This document shows, piece by piece, positions 33,621-44,033 of a DNA stretch of 63,995 bases; the first letter of the stretch is position 1, and each line of letters starts with the position of its first letter. The stretch is from an uncultured Lachnospiraceae bacterium. Its GTDB lineage: Bacteria > Bacillota > Clostridia > Lachnospirales > Lachnospiraceae. The notes beneath the pieces are model-generated. The model was not told the origin of the DNA. It saw only the letters and a program-made list of their open reading frames with translations, and searched no databases. The position numbers were made by a program, and so were the translations under genes. The DNA lies in the NCBI GenBank assembly GCA_947631505.1, contig CANRLR010000014.1, positions 1 through 63,995 of the forward strand, given 5' to 3'.

Positions 33621-36086
33621 CTATATATTTTTTGTAAACTTTTGTACACAGACGCTGTCATCCTTCATCGATACGAGAACCTCATCCCCCATATGAATTT
33701 CTCCGGCAAGAACGGCCTCGGCAATAACATCTTCCACTTCCGTCTGAAGAGCACGGCGGATCGGTCTTGCCCCGTAATCTTTATCAAAACCCTTCTTCGC
33801 CACAAAATCCATGACCGAATCCTCTATGTGAAGTTCCATATCCATCTGTTTTTTCACCCGCTGTACAAAGCTTTTTACCATAATTGCCGCAATATCATGG
33901 ATATTCTCCTTATTCAGAGCATGGAATACGATCATTTCATCGACACGGTTGATAAATTCCGGCTTGAAGATACGTTTTACCTCTTCCATTACGCCTTCCT
34001 TCATCCTTTTATGGTTCTCTTCCTCACTGGCTGTCTGTCCGAACCCAAGTGTTTTGGGAGAAATAATTCGATTTGCTCCCGCATTGGAAGTCATGATAAT
34101 AATCGTATTTTTAAAATCTACCTTCCGTCCCTGTGCGTCGGTAATATGACCATCTTCCAATACCTGCAACAGCATATTGAACACATCCGGATGGGCTTTT
34201 TCAATCTCATCAAAGAGAATGACCGAGTACGGCTTCTGCCGTACCTTTTCACTTAATTGTCCACCCTCCTCATAACCGACATATCCCGGAGGGGAACCAA
34301 TCATTTTGGATACACTCTGCTTTTCCATATACTCTGACATATCGACACGGATCATCTCTTTTTCAGAGCCAAAAACAGCCTCTGCCAGAGTCTTGCTCAG
34401 TTCCGTTTTTCCCACACCGGTCGGGCCAAGAAATAGAAAAGAACCAATCGGACGTTTTGGATCTTTCAGCCCTACCCGTCCTCTTCGTATCGCACGGGAT
34501 ACCGCACTTACGGCTTCTTCCTGACCTACTACCCTTTCGTGAAGGGTCTCTTCCAGCTTCTTCAGCCGCTCCATCTCGGTCTCTTCCAGCTGTTGTACCG
34601 GAATGTGCGTCCACTTCGATACAATTTGAGCAATATGAGCCTTTGTAATCGTACGGGAAGCCTTCTTCCCATTTTTTTCTGCCTTTGCCCGCTCTTTTTC
34701 TAATTGTTCTTCATTTTCACGCTCTTCTTTGCGAATACTTAACACAAGCTCCATATCTCCGGCAATCAATGCTTTTTCCCTTGCCTGATAAAGTTCTTCT
34801 GCCCGGTCTTCGATCCGTTTCATTTTATTTGATTTACCAAGAATAGAATGCAGACGAAATCTGGCTGCTGCCTCATCCATTAAGTCAATCGCCTTGTCCG
34901 GCAGATAACGGTCATTGATATAACGTACGGACAAACTGACGGCCGCTTCAATGGCTTCGTCACTGATTATGACATGATGATAATCCTCATATTTACTGCG
35001 GAGTCCCTTCAACATCCCAATCGTCTGTGCCTCGGTAGGTTCTTCGATTACCACCGGCTGAAAACGCCGCTCCAGTGCGGCATCCTTTTCCACATGTTTA
35101 CGATATTCTTCTCTCGTAGTAGCACCGATTACCTGAATTTCTCCTCTGGCCAGTGCCGGCTTCAGAATATTGGAAGCATCAATTGCCCCTTCTGCTCCGC
35201 CGGCACCAATTATCGTATGAATTTCATCAATAAACAATAAAATGTTTCCTGCCTGAGCAGTTTCCTTTATCGCACGCTTAATGCGTTCCTCAAACTCCCC
35301 CCGGTATTTTGAACCAGCCACCATACCGGATAGATCAAGTGTCAATATTCGTTTCCCGGCAATCGAAGAAGGAACTTCTCCTCCCGCAATCCGGGCCGCC
35401 AGTCCCTCAGCAATTGCCGTCTTGCCAACTCCCGGCTCGCCGATGAGGCAGGGATTATTTTTGGTTCTTCGGCTGAGGATTTCAATCACACTATTGATTT
35501 CATCCTCACGGTTCAGCACCGGATCAATCCTGCCCTCTACAGCATACTGGTTCAAATCCCTTGCATACTGGTCTAATACCGGGGTTGCCGCAGCATTTTT
35601 CCGATTTTTATTCCGGCTTGCATTCAGTTCATTCTTCGCCGCTTCCAGATCTCCGCCAATGGTCATCACAATGTCCATATAAATTTTGCGGATATTCGCA
35701 TTGATGGATGTCAATATCTTAAAAGCTACACAGGTGGAATCTTTTAAAACCGCCATGAGCAGATGCTCTGTTCCCACTTTGGCAGATTCCAATCTTTCTG
35801 CTTCCTCCATGCTTTTTATAATCACATCTTCTAATTTCGGAGAAAGCTCACTCTCCATTTTATTCACAACTGAGCTTCCTTCTCCGCAATAATTTTCGAT
35901 GGCAAACTGCAGGGACTCTTTGTCCACATTATTTTCCTTTAACACTCTGGATGCTACTCCCGATACTGCGATCAGACCATATAACAGATGCTCTGTTCCT
36001 ATGGCGGCATGTCCCATTTTGGCAGCATATTTTGCACCCTTACTTAACGCCTTTTCCGCTTCCGCGGTATATTCACCTTTTTTCAA
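33621..36086 (-). CDS. clpC: ATP-dependent Clp protease ATP-binding subunit ClpC
   Basis: This 821-residue double AAA+ unfoldase works with ClpP. The N-terminal Clp repeat domain (about 1-145) comes first. Walker A1 is GEPGVGKT (about 208-215), the middle domain is short (about 410-460), and Walker A2 is GPTGVGKTELSK (about 549-560), followed by MTSNAG and the sensor-2 GARPIRR. The gene begins 23 nt after a gntR-type gene. ctsR, mcsA and mcsB, which precede clpC in Bacillus and many clostridia, are absent here. Confidence 0.95.
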   Translation of the reverse strand: MKKGEYTAEAEKALSKGAKYAAKMGHAAIGTEHLLYGLIAVSGVASRVLKENNVDKESLQFAIENYCGEGSSVVNKMESELSPKLEDVIIKSMEEAERLESAKVGTEHLLMAVLKDSTCVAFKILTSINANIRKIYMDIVMTIGGDLEAAKNELNASRNKNRKNAAATPVLDQYARDLNQYAVEGRIDPVLNREDEINSVIEILSRRTKNNPCLIGEPGVGKTAIAEGLAARIAGGEVPSSIAGKRILTLDLSGMVAGSKYRGEFEERIKRAIKETAQAGNILLFIDEIHTIIGAGGAEGAIDASNILKPALARGEIQVIGATTREEYRKHVEKDAALERRFQPVVIEEPTEAQTIGMLKGLRSKYEDYHHVIISDEAIEAAVSLSVRYINDRYLPDKAIDLMDEAAARFRLHSILGKSNKMKRIEDRAEELYQAREKALIAGDMELVLSIRKEERENEEQLEKERAKAEKNGKKASRTITKAHIAQIVSKWTHIPVQQLEETEMERLKKLEETLHERVVGQEEAVSAVSRAIRRGRVGLKDPKRPIGSFLFLGPTGVGKTELSKTLAEAVFGSEKEMIRVDMSEYMEKQSVSKMIGSPPGYVGYEEGGQLSEKVRQKPYSVILFDEIEKAHPDVFNMLLQVLEDGHITDAQGRKVDFKNTIIIMTSNAGANRIISPKTLGFGQTASEEENHKRMKEGVMEEVKRIFKPEFINRVDEMIVFHALNKENIHDIAAIMVKSFVQRVKKQMDMELHIEDSVMDFVAKKGFDKDYGARPIRRALQTEVEDVIAEAVLAGEIHMGDEVLVSMKDDSVCVQKFTKNI

Positions 36087-36109
36087 AATATCTGTCCTCC
36101 GATTAATGT

Positions 36110-36490
36110 CTATTTACGATATGAACCGTATTCGTCATAAATCTCATCCACCAGATGATGGACATCTTCTCTTGTAACATTTTTACATATTGCCTGTGCC
36201 AGAACAAGATCCAGCGTCTCTTTCAGCTCCACTTCCGCTTTTACCTGATCCATATCCACGGCAACGACAGCCCCCCGTCTCCGGTCCAGCTGAAGATAGC
36301 CTTCCTGCCGCAGCAAGGCATATGCTTTATTTACCGTATGCATATTAATCCCAATCTCATCTGCCATATCCCGTACAGACGGAAGGTTCTCCCCCTCTTG
36401 CAGCTCTGTCCTCACAATCGCACGGATAATCTGATTGCGAAGCTGAAGATAGAGAGCTTCATCACTATTAAAATCAATGGAAATATACAT
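36110..36490 (-). CDS. GntR family regulator, YtrA type
   Basis: This 126-residue protein has an N-terminal winged helix of the GntR family (about 10-75, with LQLRNQIIRAI, LPSVRDMADEIGINMHTVNKAY). A very short C-terminal helical tail follows instead of a ligand domain. That layout defines the YtrA subfamily, which often controls its own operon. Here it is upstream of clpC with a 23-nt gap and shares its promoter, so clpC control by this protein is likely. The ATG at 36488-36490 has AGGGGG upstream. Confidence 0.88.
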   Translation of the reverse strand: MYISIDFNSDEALYLQLRNQIIRAIVRTELQEGENLPSVRDMADEIGINMHTVNKAYALLRQEGYLQLDRRRGAVVAVDMDQVKAEVELKETLDLVLAQAICKNVTREDVHHLVDEIYDEYGSYRK

Positions 36491-36525
36491 TTGGACTGCC
36501 CCCTGTTTTGTCTTGTGCTAGAAAG

Positions 36526-36554
36526 AGTGTAACAAATATAGTATTAAAAATCAA
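36526..36554 (-). promoter_or_regulatory. Promoter of gntR-clpC
   Basis: On the minus strand TTGATT (36554-36549), a 17-nt spacer and TACACT (36531-36526) overlap the end of the upstream gene. No CIRCE or CtsR-type heptad repeat is seen next to it. Confidence 0.6.
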
Positions 36555-37833
36555 GAAAATCCGTTTCTTTTTTCTGTTCTTTTTTCCGCATTGCCATCTT
36601 CAGCATAGCAATCAGCATACACAGAACTAAAAGAATTAATCCGACAATAATTCCGAGAAGAATGTAATTGGAAAAAGTCGGAGCCGTTGTGCTGCTTTTT
36701 TTACCGGCACTCTTATTTACTTTTTCGATCATACTTCCCGTGTAACGCTGTAATGTCTTTTCCAGACGGTCAAATTGATAAAATGTTGCTTTTCCGGAGG
36801 GGCCTTTTAAATACAGGATCAAATAATTATTCTCCAAATCGTTTTCCATTGTAAATGCCGGCACTGTCACACCGTTCAAATCAATATTGGACTGTACATA
36901 ACCTGCCGGAATATTTTTCAGCTGTGCAGTATCCAGTACCTCAAATTCATACTGATTGGACAGAAAGATCTGGTCATTTTTCTTCGTTACATGAAAGGAA
37001 ATATCATTCGTATCTTTTACTTCTCCCTTTTCTCTCTCCGCAGTCTGTGCTGCTGTCTCTCTCGTTACCGCAATGCGGTACACATTTTTCCCGCCATCTT
37101 CTGCCGTGACAACAATCTGCATATCATTTATCCCGGTCTGTAACTTCTCATTTCCCATCGGCTGAACACGGGATTTCCCATCCTCTGTCTCAAAGCTGAT
37201 ATAGAGAATATCCGTATTGCAGTCTACTGTGGCGGCATACTCTGTAATTTCCGGTGAAAATTGCGGCTGAAATGCAAGAGCAGATGTTTTAAGCGTCTTT
37301 AACCGATTATTTTTACTGAGAACAGGCTCCGGTGTTGCTACCGGAACCTCTGTGGCTTTCACCGGGGCCTTATCCGCTCTTTTTTTCGACACCGTAACTT
37401 CAAGACGGTTGCTGGATACGGAGAGCCCTTCTCCGTCTTGATCGGTCACGTTTGCTGTACCATCGACCGAAAATGCTGCCCTTCCATTTTTAATCGCTGC
37501 AAATTGCAGGGAAAAGGTCTTTTTTTTCGTTGCCGTCTCGTTTCCTGTCGAAGATACTGTCAGGACACCACCGGAGGCAGATACCTTTTTCCCGCCCTTT
37601 TGAAACTGCAGGATATCCGAATCAAAGTTGATTCTGAACTCTGCGTCCAAAAAGGAGCTTTCCGATGTCACCTGACATACTACAGTAAAAGTATCCCCCT
37701 TTTTGACTTGACTATTTGCTGTTGTAAACTGTATGACACAGCCGGATGCCTCTGCCTTTGCCGGAGATACTGCTTGTGTTAAAAGCATGATAACAGACAA
37801 TGTAAACAGTGTACTCAAAATCGCTCTCTTCAC
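36544..37833 (-). CDS. Exported cohesin-like / cadherin-like domain protein with C-terminal anchor
   Basis: This 429-residue protein has a signal peptide (about 1-28) and a cohesin-like beta sandwich (about 31-150, with GDTFTVVCQVTSESSFLDAEF). A linker (about 155-170) follows, then a cadherin-like beta-sandwich domain (about 173-258, with NRLKTLKTSALAFQPQF and EITEYAATVD), a further domain, and a membrane helix (about 390-412) with a basic tail. It is thus held in the membrane with its domains outside. The start is a GTG at 37831-37833 with AAAGGAGG upstream. It lies 14 nt after the glucosaminidase gene and is probably read together with it. Confidence 0.78.
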   Translation of the reverse strand: MKRAILSTLFTLSVIMLLTQAVSPAKAEASGCVIQFTTANSQVKKGDTFTVVCQVTSESSFLDAEFRINFDSDILQFQKGGKKVSASGGVLTVSSTGNETATKKKTFSLQFAAIKNGRAAFSVDGTANVTDQDGEGLSVSSNRLEVTVSKKRADKAPVKATEVPVATPEPVLSKNNRLKTLKTSALAFQPQFSPEITEYAATVDCNTDILYISFETEDGKSRVQPMGNEKLQTGINDMQIVVTAEDGGKNVYRIAVTRETAAQTAEREKGEVKDTNDISFHVTKKNDQIFLSNQYEFEVLDTAQLKNIPAGYVQSNIDLNGVTVPAFTMENDLENNYLILYLKGPSGKATFYQFDRLEKTLQRYTGSMIEKVNKSAGKKSSTTAPTFSNYILLGIIVGLILLVLCMLIAMLKMAMRKKEQKKETDFLDF

Positions 37834-37847
37834 AGAGAAACCTCCTT

Positions 37848-39719
37848 TTATTGTGGTGCCATGCAGGCGGATGCCGGCATATTCTCAAATATTGGAATCG
37901 AGAATACCAAAGGCGAAGAATCCATTGTTCCCGCATAAGCATTTTTTGTTTTAATTGCCTCCGAATAAGCAGCCTCCACATTCGTCATATATTGATGTTC
38001 ATACCGTTCATTCGGTGTCAGATTAAATTTCTGCAAATATCCGGTATTCTGTCCCCGGTTGATGTACTTTGTACCGATATACTGGGCTCCTCCCACAATC
38101 GAACGGTACGGGTCCGTCCACGGTCTCAGATAAGTCGTACCGGATTTTGCCCATTTCAATCCATTCAATGCCGGATTGGAACTGCTGGTAGCTCCAATGT
38201 TATAAAAATTGTAAATACCCGGATATGCAGCATTGGTTCCTGTCACCGCAATGCTTGTTGTTGTGGCACTCGTCACGACTTCCTGTTTTACGCGGGATGC
38301 CAGATGATACGGGCTTACTCCTGAACTCTTTGCTGCTGCCAAAAAGGCATTCGTATAAGTCATTGACTTTGAAGCCCCTGTATCCAAGTCCTTATAGTTA
38401 AAGGATTTTCCGGCAAACGGCGTATTTTTCAAAATCGTATTAATTCCGGATGCCACCTGATACTGGGACTGGTATTCCAAAGATTCAAACATAAAAATAT
38501 TTCTCTCGTTGATAAAATTACGCGGATCCATATAGTAGCTGATTGCTGCTTTCGATGCTGCGACCCATGTACTTCCGTCAAAAACCTTCCACGTTCCGGT
38601 CGCAGCGTCATAAGCCCCCTCTTCCTTTGATTTCCATGCTGCTGATTTGGAATTGGAGATCAGGTTCACTCCCAATTTACATTCTGCTGTAACGGCATCG
38701 TTCCAGTTAATACCCGGACGATAGGCCACGAACTGCCAATATGGATATTTTTGATGCAGGATTCGTAAATTCACTTTGTAAGAATCCGGGAATCCCTGAC
38801 TCGTCATATATTTTTCAAAGTCCTTATCGGACATTGCTGTCACTTTTACTTTCTTGGTTTTTTTCGTCTTGGCCAGCTTTACATACTTGGAACTGACATA
38901 ACCGTTTACTGTCTTACCGTCATAATCAAAGTAAATCCGATACCATTTTGTCTTGCCGGACATCTTTTCTTTCCCGATCTTGACGGTACTTCCTTTTTTC
39001 ACCTTTATAATCTTTCCCTTGCTCTTTTTATAAGGTGCACTTGCCCCTGCCTTTGTATGCACTTTTGCCGCTGATTTCAAATTATAAATAGTCGCATTTA
39101 CCTTTTTCTTTAACTTCATTTTTACATATATATTTCGAAGATACCCGGTTCTTGTTTTCTTTTTATAAGTAAATTTCACCTTGAACCATTTCTTATTCTT
39201 TTTAAGTGATTCACCTACAATCGTTACCTTCTTTTTCTTTGATAACGAGACCGTTTTTTTGGATACCTTTAAATATTTTCCACCGGCCTTTTTATATACC
39301 TTCACCTTTTTGGAAGTCGTTGCCGCAACCGAAATCGGCTGATAAGTCGTTTCTGTACGATAAGACACCACTGGCTGCGGTATTGCTGTCGGAACCGGTG
39401 TCGGTGTCGGTGTTGCCGGACTATCTAATGCCACATAACTGGAACTTACATATCCTGTTGCCTTTGTTCCGTCTGCTTTTGTATAAGAAATCTGATACCA
39501 GCCGGTCTGTGTCTGTAAGACCGTTACCTTCGCACCATTGGATAAGGTGTCAATAATACCGTACGTTGTTCCTGCTCCGCTCCGCACATTCAATGTACTG
39601 CTGACAACAACCGTTCCTGTCTGATTCGCTGCATAACCGGAATCCCGGTTAATCGCTAATCCCCCTCCGATGAATAATGCAAAAAATAATGTAAACCAAA
39701 CTATTTTCCTGTTTTTCAT
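37848..39719 (-). CDS. Exported SH3-domain N-acetylglucosaminidase (cell wall hydrolase)
   Basis: This 623-residue protein has a signal peptide (about 1-31) and an SH3b domain (about 35-98, with LNVRSGAGTTYG). A PT-rich linker follows, then a very lysine-rich stretch of two or three further SH3-like repeats (about 135-310). The C-terminal glucosaminidase domain (about 330-600) contains the typical ASRVKQEVV region with the catalytic glutamate and a YPGIYNFYNIGA segment. It should cut the glycan strands of peptidoglycan, as the LytD/LytB type does. The ATG at 39717-39719 has GGAATGGAGG upstream. It follows a methyltransferase gene by 20 nt. Confidence 0.88.
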   Translation of the reverse strand: MKNRKIVWFTLFFALFIGGGLAINRDSGYAANQTGTVVVSSTLNVRSGAGTTYGIIDTLSNGAKVTVLQTQTGWYQISYTKADGTKATGYVSSSYVALDSPATPTPTPVPTAIPQPVVSYRTETTYQPISVAATTSKKVKVYKKAGGKYLKVSKKTVSLSKKKKVTIVGESLKKNKKWFKVKFTYKKKTRTGYLRNIYVKMKLKKKVNATIYNLKSAAKVHTKAGASAPYKKSKGKIIKVKKGSTVKIGKEKMSGKTKWYRIYFDYDGKTVNGYVSSKYVKLAKTKKTKKVKVTAMSDKDFEKYMTSQGFPDSYKVNLRILHQKYPYWQFVAYRPGINWNDAVTAECKLGVNLISNSKSAAWKSKEEGAYDAATGTWKVFDGSTWVAASKAAISYYMDPRNFINERNIFMFESLEYQSQYQVASGINTILKNTPFAGKSFNYKDLDTGASKSMTYTNAFLAAAKSSGVSPYHLASRVKQEVVTSATTTSIAVTGTNAAYPGIYNFYNIGATSSSNPALNGLKWAKSGTTYLRPWTDPYRSIVGGAQYIGTKYINRGQNTGYLQKFNLTPNERYEHQYMTNVEAAYSEAIKTKNAYAGTMDSSPLVFSIPIFENMPASACMAPQ

Positions 39720-39739
39720 GATACCCTCCATTCCATTTT

Positions 39740-40459
39740 TCAACGCCGTGCTGCCAGATAGACCCGTTCGCACGATGCCGGTTCCAAACTTGTCACATCA
39801 TAAAAACCACATTCAGCAAGCCATTTCTTTACCATATCTGTATGATAGGCCCGCTGTTCATGAATTTCCTCGAACCGTTCGAACAGATCACTTCCCGGCT
39901 GCCGTCTGAATATCGTTAACGAATATTCATTCACCGCTTCTTCCTCATAAAAATAATTTTCCCATATACAGGTCATATCTTCTCCGTGCTCCACTCTCAC
40001 TCTGTTCCCGAGCATCTGCCGGAAGCAATCGGCCGTCTTTAAATCAAATATGAAATATCCGCCCGGCACCAGTGATTGATAAACACGTAAAAAGGTCTTT
40101 TTCATCTCCTGCTCTTCGAGCAGGTAATTCATAGAATCACACAAGCTAATGACCGCATCCACTGTCATTCCAAGCTCCAGTTCTGTCATATCCTGTTGTA
40201 TATACAATATATCAGAACCTGTCTGCTCTGTCTTTGCCAATGCCTGTGCCAGCATATCGGCAGACAAGTCTACACCAATCATATCATATCCTGCTCTGGC
40301 AAACAACTCTGTCATTGTTCCGGTTCCACAGCCGAGCTCACAAATTCTTCCCTGTGTGATATTTCTTTCTTTTAAAAATTGATGGATTCGTTCAAACCAT
40401 TCTCCATAAGGAATCTCCTCCATCATGCAATCATAAATTTTGGCAAATTCCTCATACAT
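39740..40459 (-). CDS. Class I SAM-dependent methyltransferase
   Basis: This 239-residue Rossmann methyltransferase has motif I ELGCGTGTMTELFA (about 41-54), VDLSADML (about 64-71), DAVISLCDSMNYL and PGGYFIFDLKT. It resembles small-molecule methyltransferases of the UbiE/YjhP type; no substrate is evident. The ATG at 40457-40459 has AAGGAGG upstream and overlaps the addA stop by 8 nt, so it is cotranscribed with addBA. A longer frame upstream lies inside addA. Confidence 0.85.
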   Translation of the reverse strand: MYEEFAKIYDCMMEEIPYGEWFERIHQFLKERNITQGRICELGCGTGTMTELFARAGYDMIGVDLSADMLAQALAKTEQTGSDILYIQQDMTELELGMTVDAVISLCDSMNYLLEEQEMKKTFLRVYQSLVPGGYFIFDLKTADCFRQMLGNRVRVEHGEDMTCIWENYFYEEEAVNEYSLTIFRRQPGSDLFERFEEIHEQRAYHTDMVKKWLAECGFYDVTSLEPASCERVYLAARR

Positions 40460-43400
40460 TCTGACAAACCTCCTTGCAGCGAATTTCTTTGCCAAGAGAA
40501 AAAGAATATAAAATACAGTCCACCACTGGTTCATGCAGCATCTCTTCCAATGCCTTTTTGTATAATATCATCTGTGTGCGATAGCGCTGTACCAGCTCAT
40601 CCTCCTGACCCGGCTTTAAGGAATCCGTTTTATAATCCATCAATACGATCCCTTCCTTTGTTTCATAATAGCCGTCAATAATTCCCTGAACCAATACAGA
40701 ATCCGTCTCCGTTCTCTCTGGAAAAATCTCACAGGCAGGTTTTCCCATAACAAAAGGCTGCTCCCTGTGAAGCCCCCCCTCTTCATCGGCTTTTTTCATC
40801 GCCTGCCCAAGAGAGGAATGAAAGAACTGATACAACCTCCTGCTATTTAATACCGTGCGCTCTTCTTCCCGCAAACGGCCGCTCTGAATCAGCCGGGTAA
40901 TTTCCTCTTCGATTTCATCCGTACTGTCGGTATGGGAAAAATCAATGGCTGCCATTACCTGATGCCAGATTGTTCCATAAGCAGCCCCCTGATATTTGTC
41001 AGCTTCTTCTTTTTCCTCTTTCATAAAAGAAGGAACCGGCATTTCTTCTTCCTCTTCCTCATGAGTCAGAACTGTAAAATCTGTTAATTCCATCTCTTCC
41101 ATGGATTTTACCTTCAGATCTGACACCGATACCTTCACCGGCAATGGTTCTTTTTCTACGGATTCTGTTAATTCCATTTCTTTCAAAAGATTCCGTAGTT
41201 TACTATGATACAGGATAGATGTGTCAAAATTATTAAATGCTTCCGCCTCCACCCGCTCCTGTGCTTTTTCAGACACTGCCTGATCGAGAAGTTCATCCGG
41301 TTCGATTGAATTCACACAAAACCAGTCCGGCTCTTCCAGAGCCACCGGAAGAACCATATCCAGATAATGGTTCATCCTTCTCCGAAATAAATAACTTATT
41401 TTTTGTGCTGAAACTTCCTTGGCCGAACCAATTAAAATTAATTTCTCCTTCGCACGCGTCATTGCCACATATAACACCCTCAGCTCCTCTCCCAGATCCT
41501 CCTTCTCATTCTGCTGTCTTAAAAACTTTCGATAGAGAGTATCCTTCACCGTCCGCTGCTCATTGTCTACAATTTTGGCGGCAATTCCGAGCCGGGAATG
41601 AATGGTCAGAAATCCCCCATCCCTGCCTCCCAGTTTCTTCCCCATTCCAAGAATCATACAGATCGGAAATTCCAGACCTTTGCTTTTATGTATCGTCATA
41701 ATACGGATAACATTTTCCTCATCTCCCGCAATATTCACCTCACCCATTTCCTCCTGTTGTTCACGGATCCGGTGAATGTAATGCACAAACTGGTGTAAAC
41801 CATGATACGTTGTCCCATCGAATTCTCTCGCCTGTTCCATCAGACTATCCATGTTGGCAATGCGTTGTTTTCCGTCCCGCATCATCTGCACTGTTTCATA
41901 TATTCCTGTGGCATCATAGATATCCTGTATCAATTCTGCCACTGTAGCATAAGTAGTCTTATTCCGCATCGCAGCAAGGGTATCCAAAAAAAACTGAACC
42001 TTTTCCTGAATCACATGGTTTCTTTCCGCTTCCTCTAATGCCACATACTCTGTCAGGGATTGATAAAGCGGAATACTGCGGTATTCTGCCCGAATCTCTG
42101 CCAGCTCTTCCTCCGTGATATCAAACATCGGACTGCACAGAACTCCCGCCAACGGGATATCATTTCGCGGATTATCAATGATTTGCAGCATCTGAGACAT
42201 CAGGGTAATTTCCCTTGTATCATAAAAGCCCTGCGTATGCTCCATGACTACCGGCATTCCCGCCTCTGTAAGTACATCAAAAATACTCTGTCCGATTCCC
42301 TTCACACTCCGCACAAGTATAACGATATCACGATATTCCACAGGCCTCAGTCCGTTCTCTTCTACATATAATGGATGGTCCGGATTCATCAGGTCCCGGA
42401 TTTTTTCCACCGCAAGCCTTGCTTCATATTCAATATCCTTATTGTTCAATAAAATAGAAACATCAATTTTCTCCCCTGCTCTTTTATCGGTTCTTTCAAA
42501 GCTTCTTCCCATCCGCAGACAAGCAGCCTCATCATATTCCACGCCACCGATATCTTCTTTCATCACCCGTTCGAACACGGCATTGCTTCCCATTAAAACC
42601 GCATTCCGGCTTCGGAAATTCTGATGCAGGTCAATTCTCCGTCCTGCCCTGTTATCCGTCCCATATCGTTTCATTTTCTCCACAAAGAGTTCCGGGCAGG
42701 CATTCCGAAACCGGTAAATGCTCTGCTTTACATCCCCCACCATAAAAAGATTGCACGTTCTTCCTTCCTTTTGCTTTGCTACCGCCGATAAAAGAGTTTC
42801 CTGAACCCGGTTGCTGTCCTGATACTCATCTATCATAATTTCTTCAAAATAATCTGCCAGTTCTTCTGCTGCCGCCGTTCTTTTATACCTTTTTTCCTCT
42901 TCCTCCCACTCCAACAGAATTTCTAAGGAAAGCTGTTCCAAGTCGTTAAAATCAACTACTCCCCGTTCTCTCTTTCTTGTCGTATACAGGGAATGGAATT
43001 CGAGAGTAAGCTGAATCAAAGTCAAAATCTTTCCCCGCATCGCCGCCAGATCTTCTAATTGCTCCTCCACACTCTGACGGAAATAATCATCCGACAGCTT
43101 AATTATCATATCCTTACAGGCATTCCGCCGCTTTTTTACATTTTCCCGTAATTCCGGCAGCACACTGTCGTCCTTCTTCGCCGACATCCGCCCGAACGAT
43201 ACCCCGGACAAACAGTTCTGGTACTCCTCATAGGTGGAGAGCGATGACAGCGAATCACAAATTTCTACAATTTCTTCCACATTACCGGCATACATATATG
43301 GCCCTGCCGGCTCTTCACACAGAGTCAGAAGAATTGCTGCCTCTTCTCGAATTCCCTTTATCGTATGACGGCATTCTGACAATAAATTTTCACAGAAAAC

Positions 43401-44033
43401 AGACTGTTCCCACTCTTCCTTCGTATTGATCGAAAGCGTTTCTTCCATTTCCTTCAGCCACTTCCTTGGAAAAGGTTCACTCATCGCCTTGTTATATAAT
43501 TCCAAAATCATCTCTTCCAGTGCCGAATCCGAACGGTTGAACATATTCATTGATACGAAATCAAGAAAGGACTCCTCACCTTTTTCATAGGCTTCTTCCA
43601 GCAGTTCTTTTAACACCTCTTTCTGCATCAGGGCAAGTTCGCTGTTCGTTCCCTGACGATAGGCAGGATCAAAACCAATCCGGTGAAAATAATTCTGTAT
43701 CATATATCCACAAAAGCTGTGAACTGTAGAAATATGTGCCGATGGCAGTAATCCCAGCTGGCGCTGCAGATGAGGCTGGTCCGGATTTTCTGCCAGTGCC
43801 TTTTCGATTCTCTCCCGGAGCCGGTCTTTCATCTGTGCTGCTGCCGCTTTTGTAAAGGTTACTACAACGAACTGGTCCACCTGAACCGGATGTTCCTTAT
43901 CGGTAATGCGGTTGAAAATCCGCTCCACTAATACAGCCGTCTTTCCGGAACCGGCTGCTGCTGAAACAAGAATATTCTGCCCTCTTTGCTCGATTATTTT
44001 TTTTTGGTCTGACGTCCATTGTATTTCACTCAT
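40452..44033 (-). CDS. addA: ATP-dependent helicase/nuclease subunit A
   Basis: This 1193-residue subunit of AddAB unwinds and cuts double-strand ends for RecA loading, the Firmicute counterpart of RecBCD. The UvrD-type helicase has Walker A SAAAGSGKTAVLVERI (near 25-40), QDSNRVQE and GDVKQSIYRFR motifs, and a C-terminal VLYVAMTRAKEKL. The nuclease domain at the end has VLMDYKTDSLK. The ATG at 44031-44033 has GGGAGG six bases upstream and overlaps addB by 8 nt. Length is normal. Confidence 0.96.
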   Translation of the reverse strand: MSEIQWTSDQKKIIEQRGQNILVSAAAGSGKTAVLVERIFNRITDKEHPVQVDQFVVVTFTKAAAAQMKDRLRERIEKALAENPDQPHLQRQLGLLPSAHISTVHSFCGYMIQNYFHRIGFDPAYRQGTNSELALMQKEVLKELLEEAYEKGEESFLDFVSMNMFNRSDSALEEMILELYNKAMSEPFPRKWLKEMEETLSINTKEEWEQSVFCENLLSECRHTIKGIREEAAILLTLCEEPAGPYMYAGNVEEIVEICDSLSSLSTYEEYQNCLSGVSFGRMSAKKDDSVLPELRENVKKRRNACKDMIIKLSDDYFRQSVEEQLEDLAAMRGKILTLIQLTLEFHSLYTTRKRERGVVDFNDLEQLSLEILLEWEEEEKRYKRTAAAEELADYFEEIMIDEYQDSNRVQETLLSAVAKQKEGRTCNLFMVGDVKQSIYRFRNACPELFVEKMKRYGTDNRAGRRIDLHQNFRSRNAVLMGSNAVFERVMKEDIGGVEYDEAACLRMGRSFERTDKRAGEKIDVSILLNNKDIEYEARLAVEKIRDLMNPDHPLYVEENGLRPVEYRDIVILVRSVKGIGQSIFDVLTEAGMPVVMEHTQGFYDTREITLMSQMLQIIDNPRNDIPLAGVLCSPMFDITEEELAEIRAEYRSIPLYQSLTEYVALEEAERNHVIQEKVQFFLDTLAAMRNKTTYATVAELIQDIYDATGIYETVQMMRDGKQRIANMDSLMEQAREFDGTTYHGLHQFVHYIHRIREQQEEMGEVNIAGDEENVIRIMTIHKSKGLEFPICMILGMGKKLGGRDGGFLTIHSRLGIAAKIVDNEQRTVKDTLYRKFLRQQNEKEDLGEELRVLYVAMTRAKEKLILIGSAKEVSAQKISYLFRRRMNHYLDMVLPVALEEPDWFCVNSIEPDELLDQAVSEKAQERVEAEAFNNFDTSILYHSKLRNLLKEMELTESVEKEPLPVKVSVSDLKVKSMEEMELTDFTVLTHEEEEEEMPVPSFMKEEKEEADKYQGAAYGTIWHQVMAAIDFSHTDSTDEIEEEITRLIQSGRLREEERTVLNSRRLYQFFHSSLGQAMKKADEEGGLHREQPFVMGKPACEIFPERTETDSVLVQGIIDGYYETKEGIVLMDYKTDSLKPGQEDELVQRYRTQMILYKKALEEMLHEPVVDCILYSFSLGKEIRCKEVCQNV

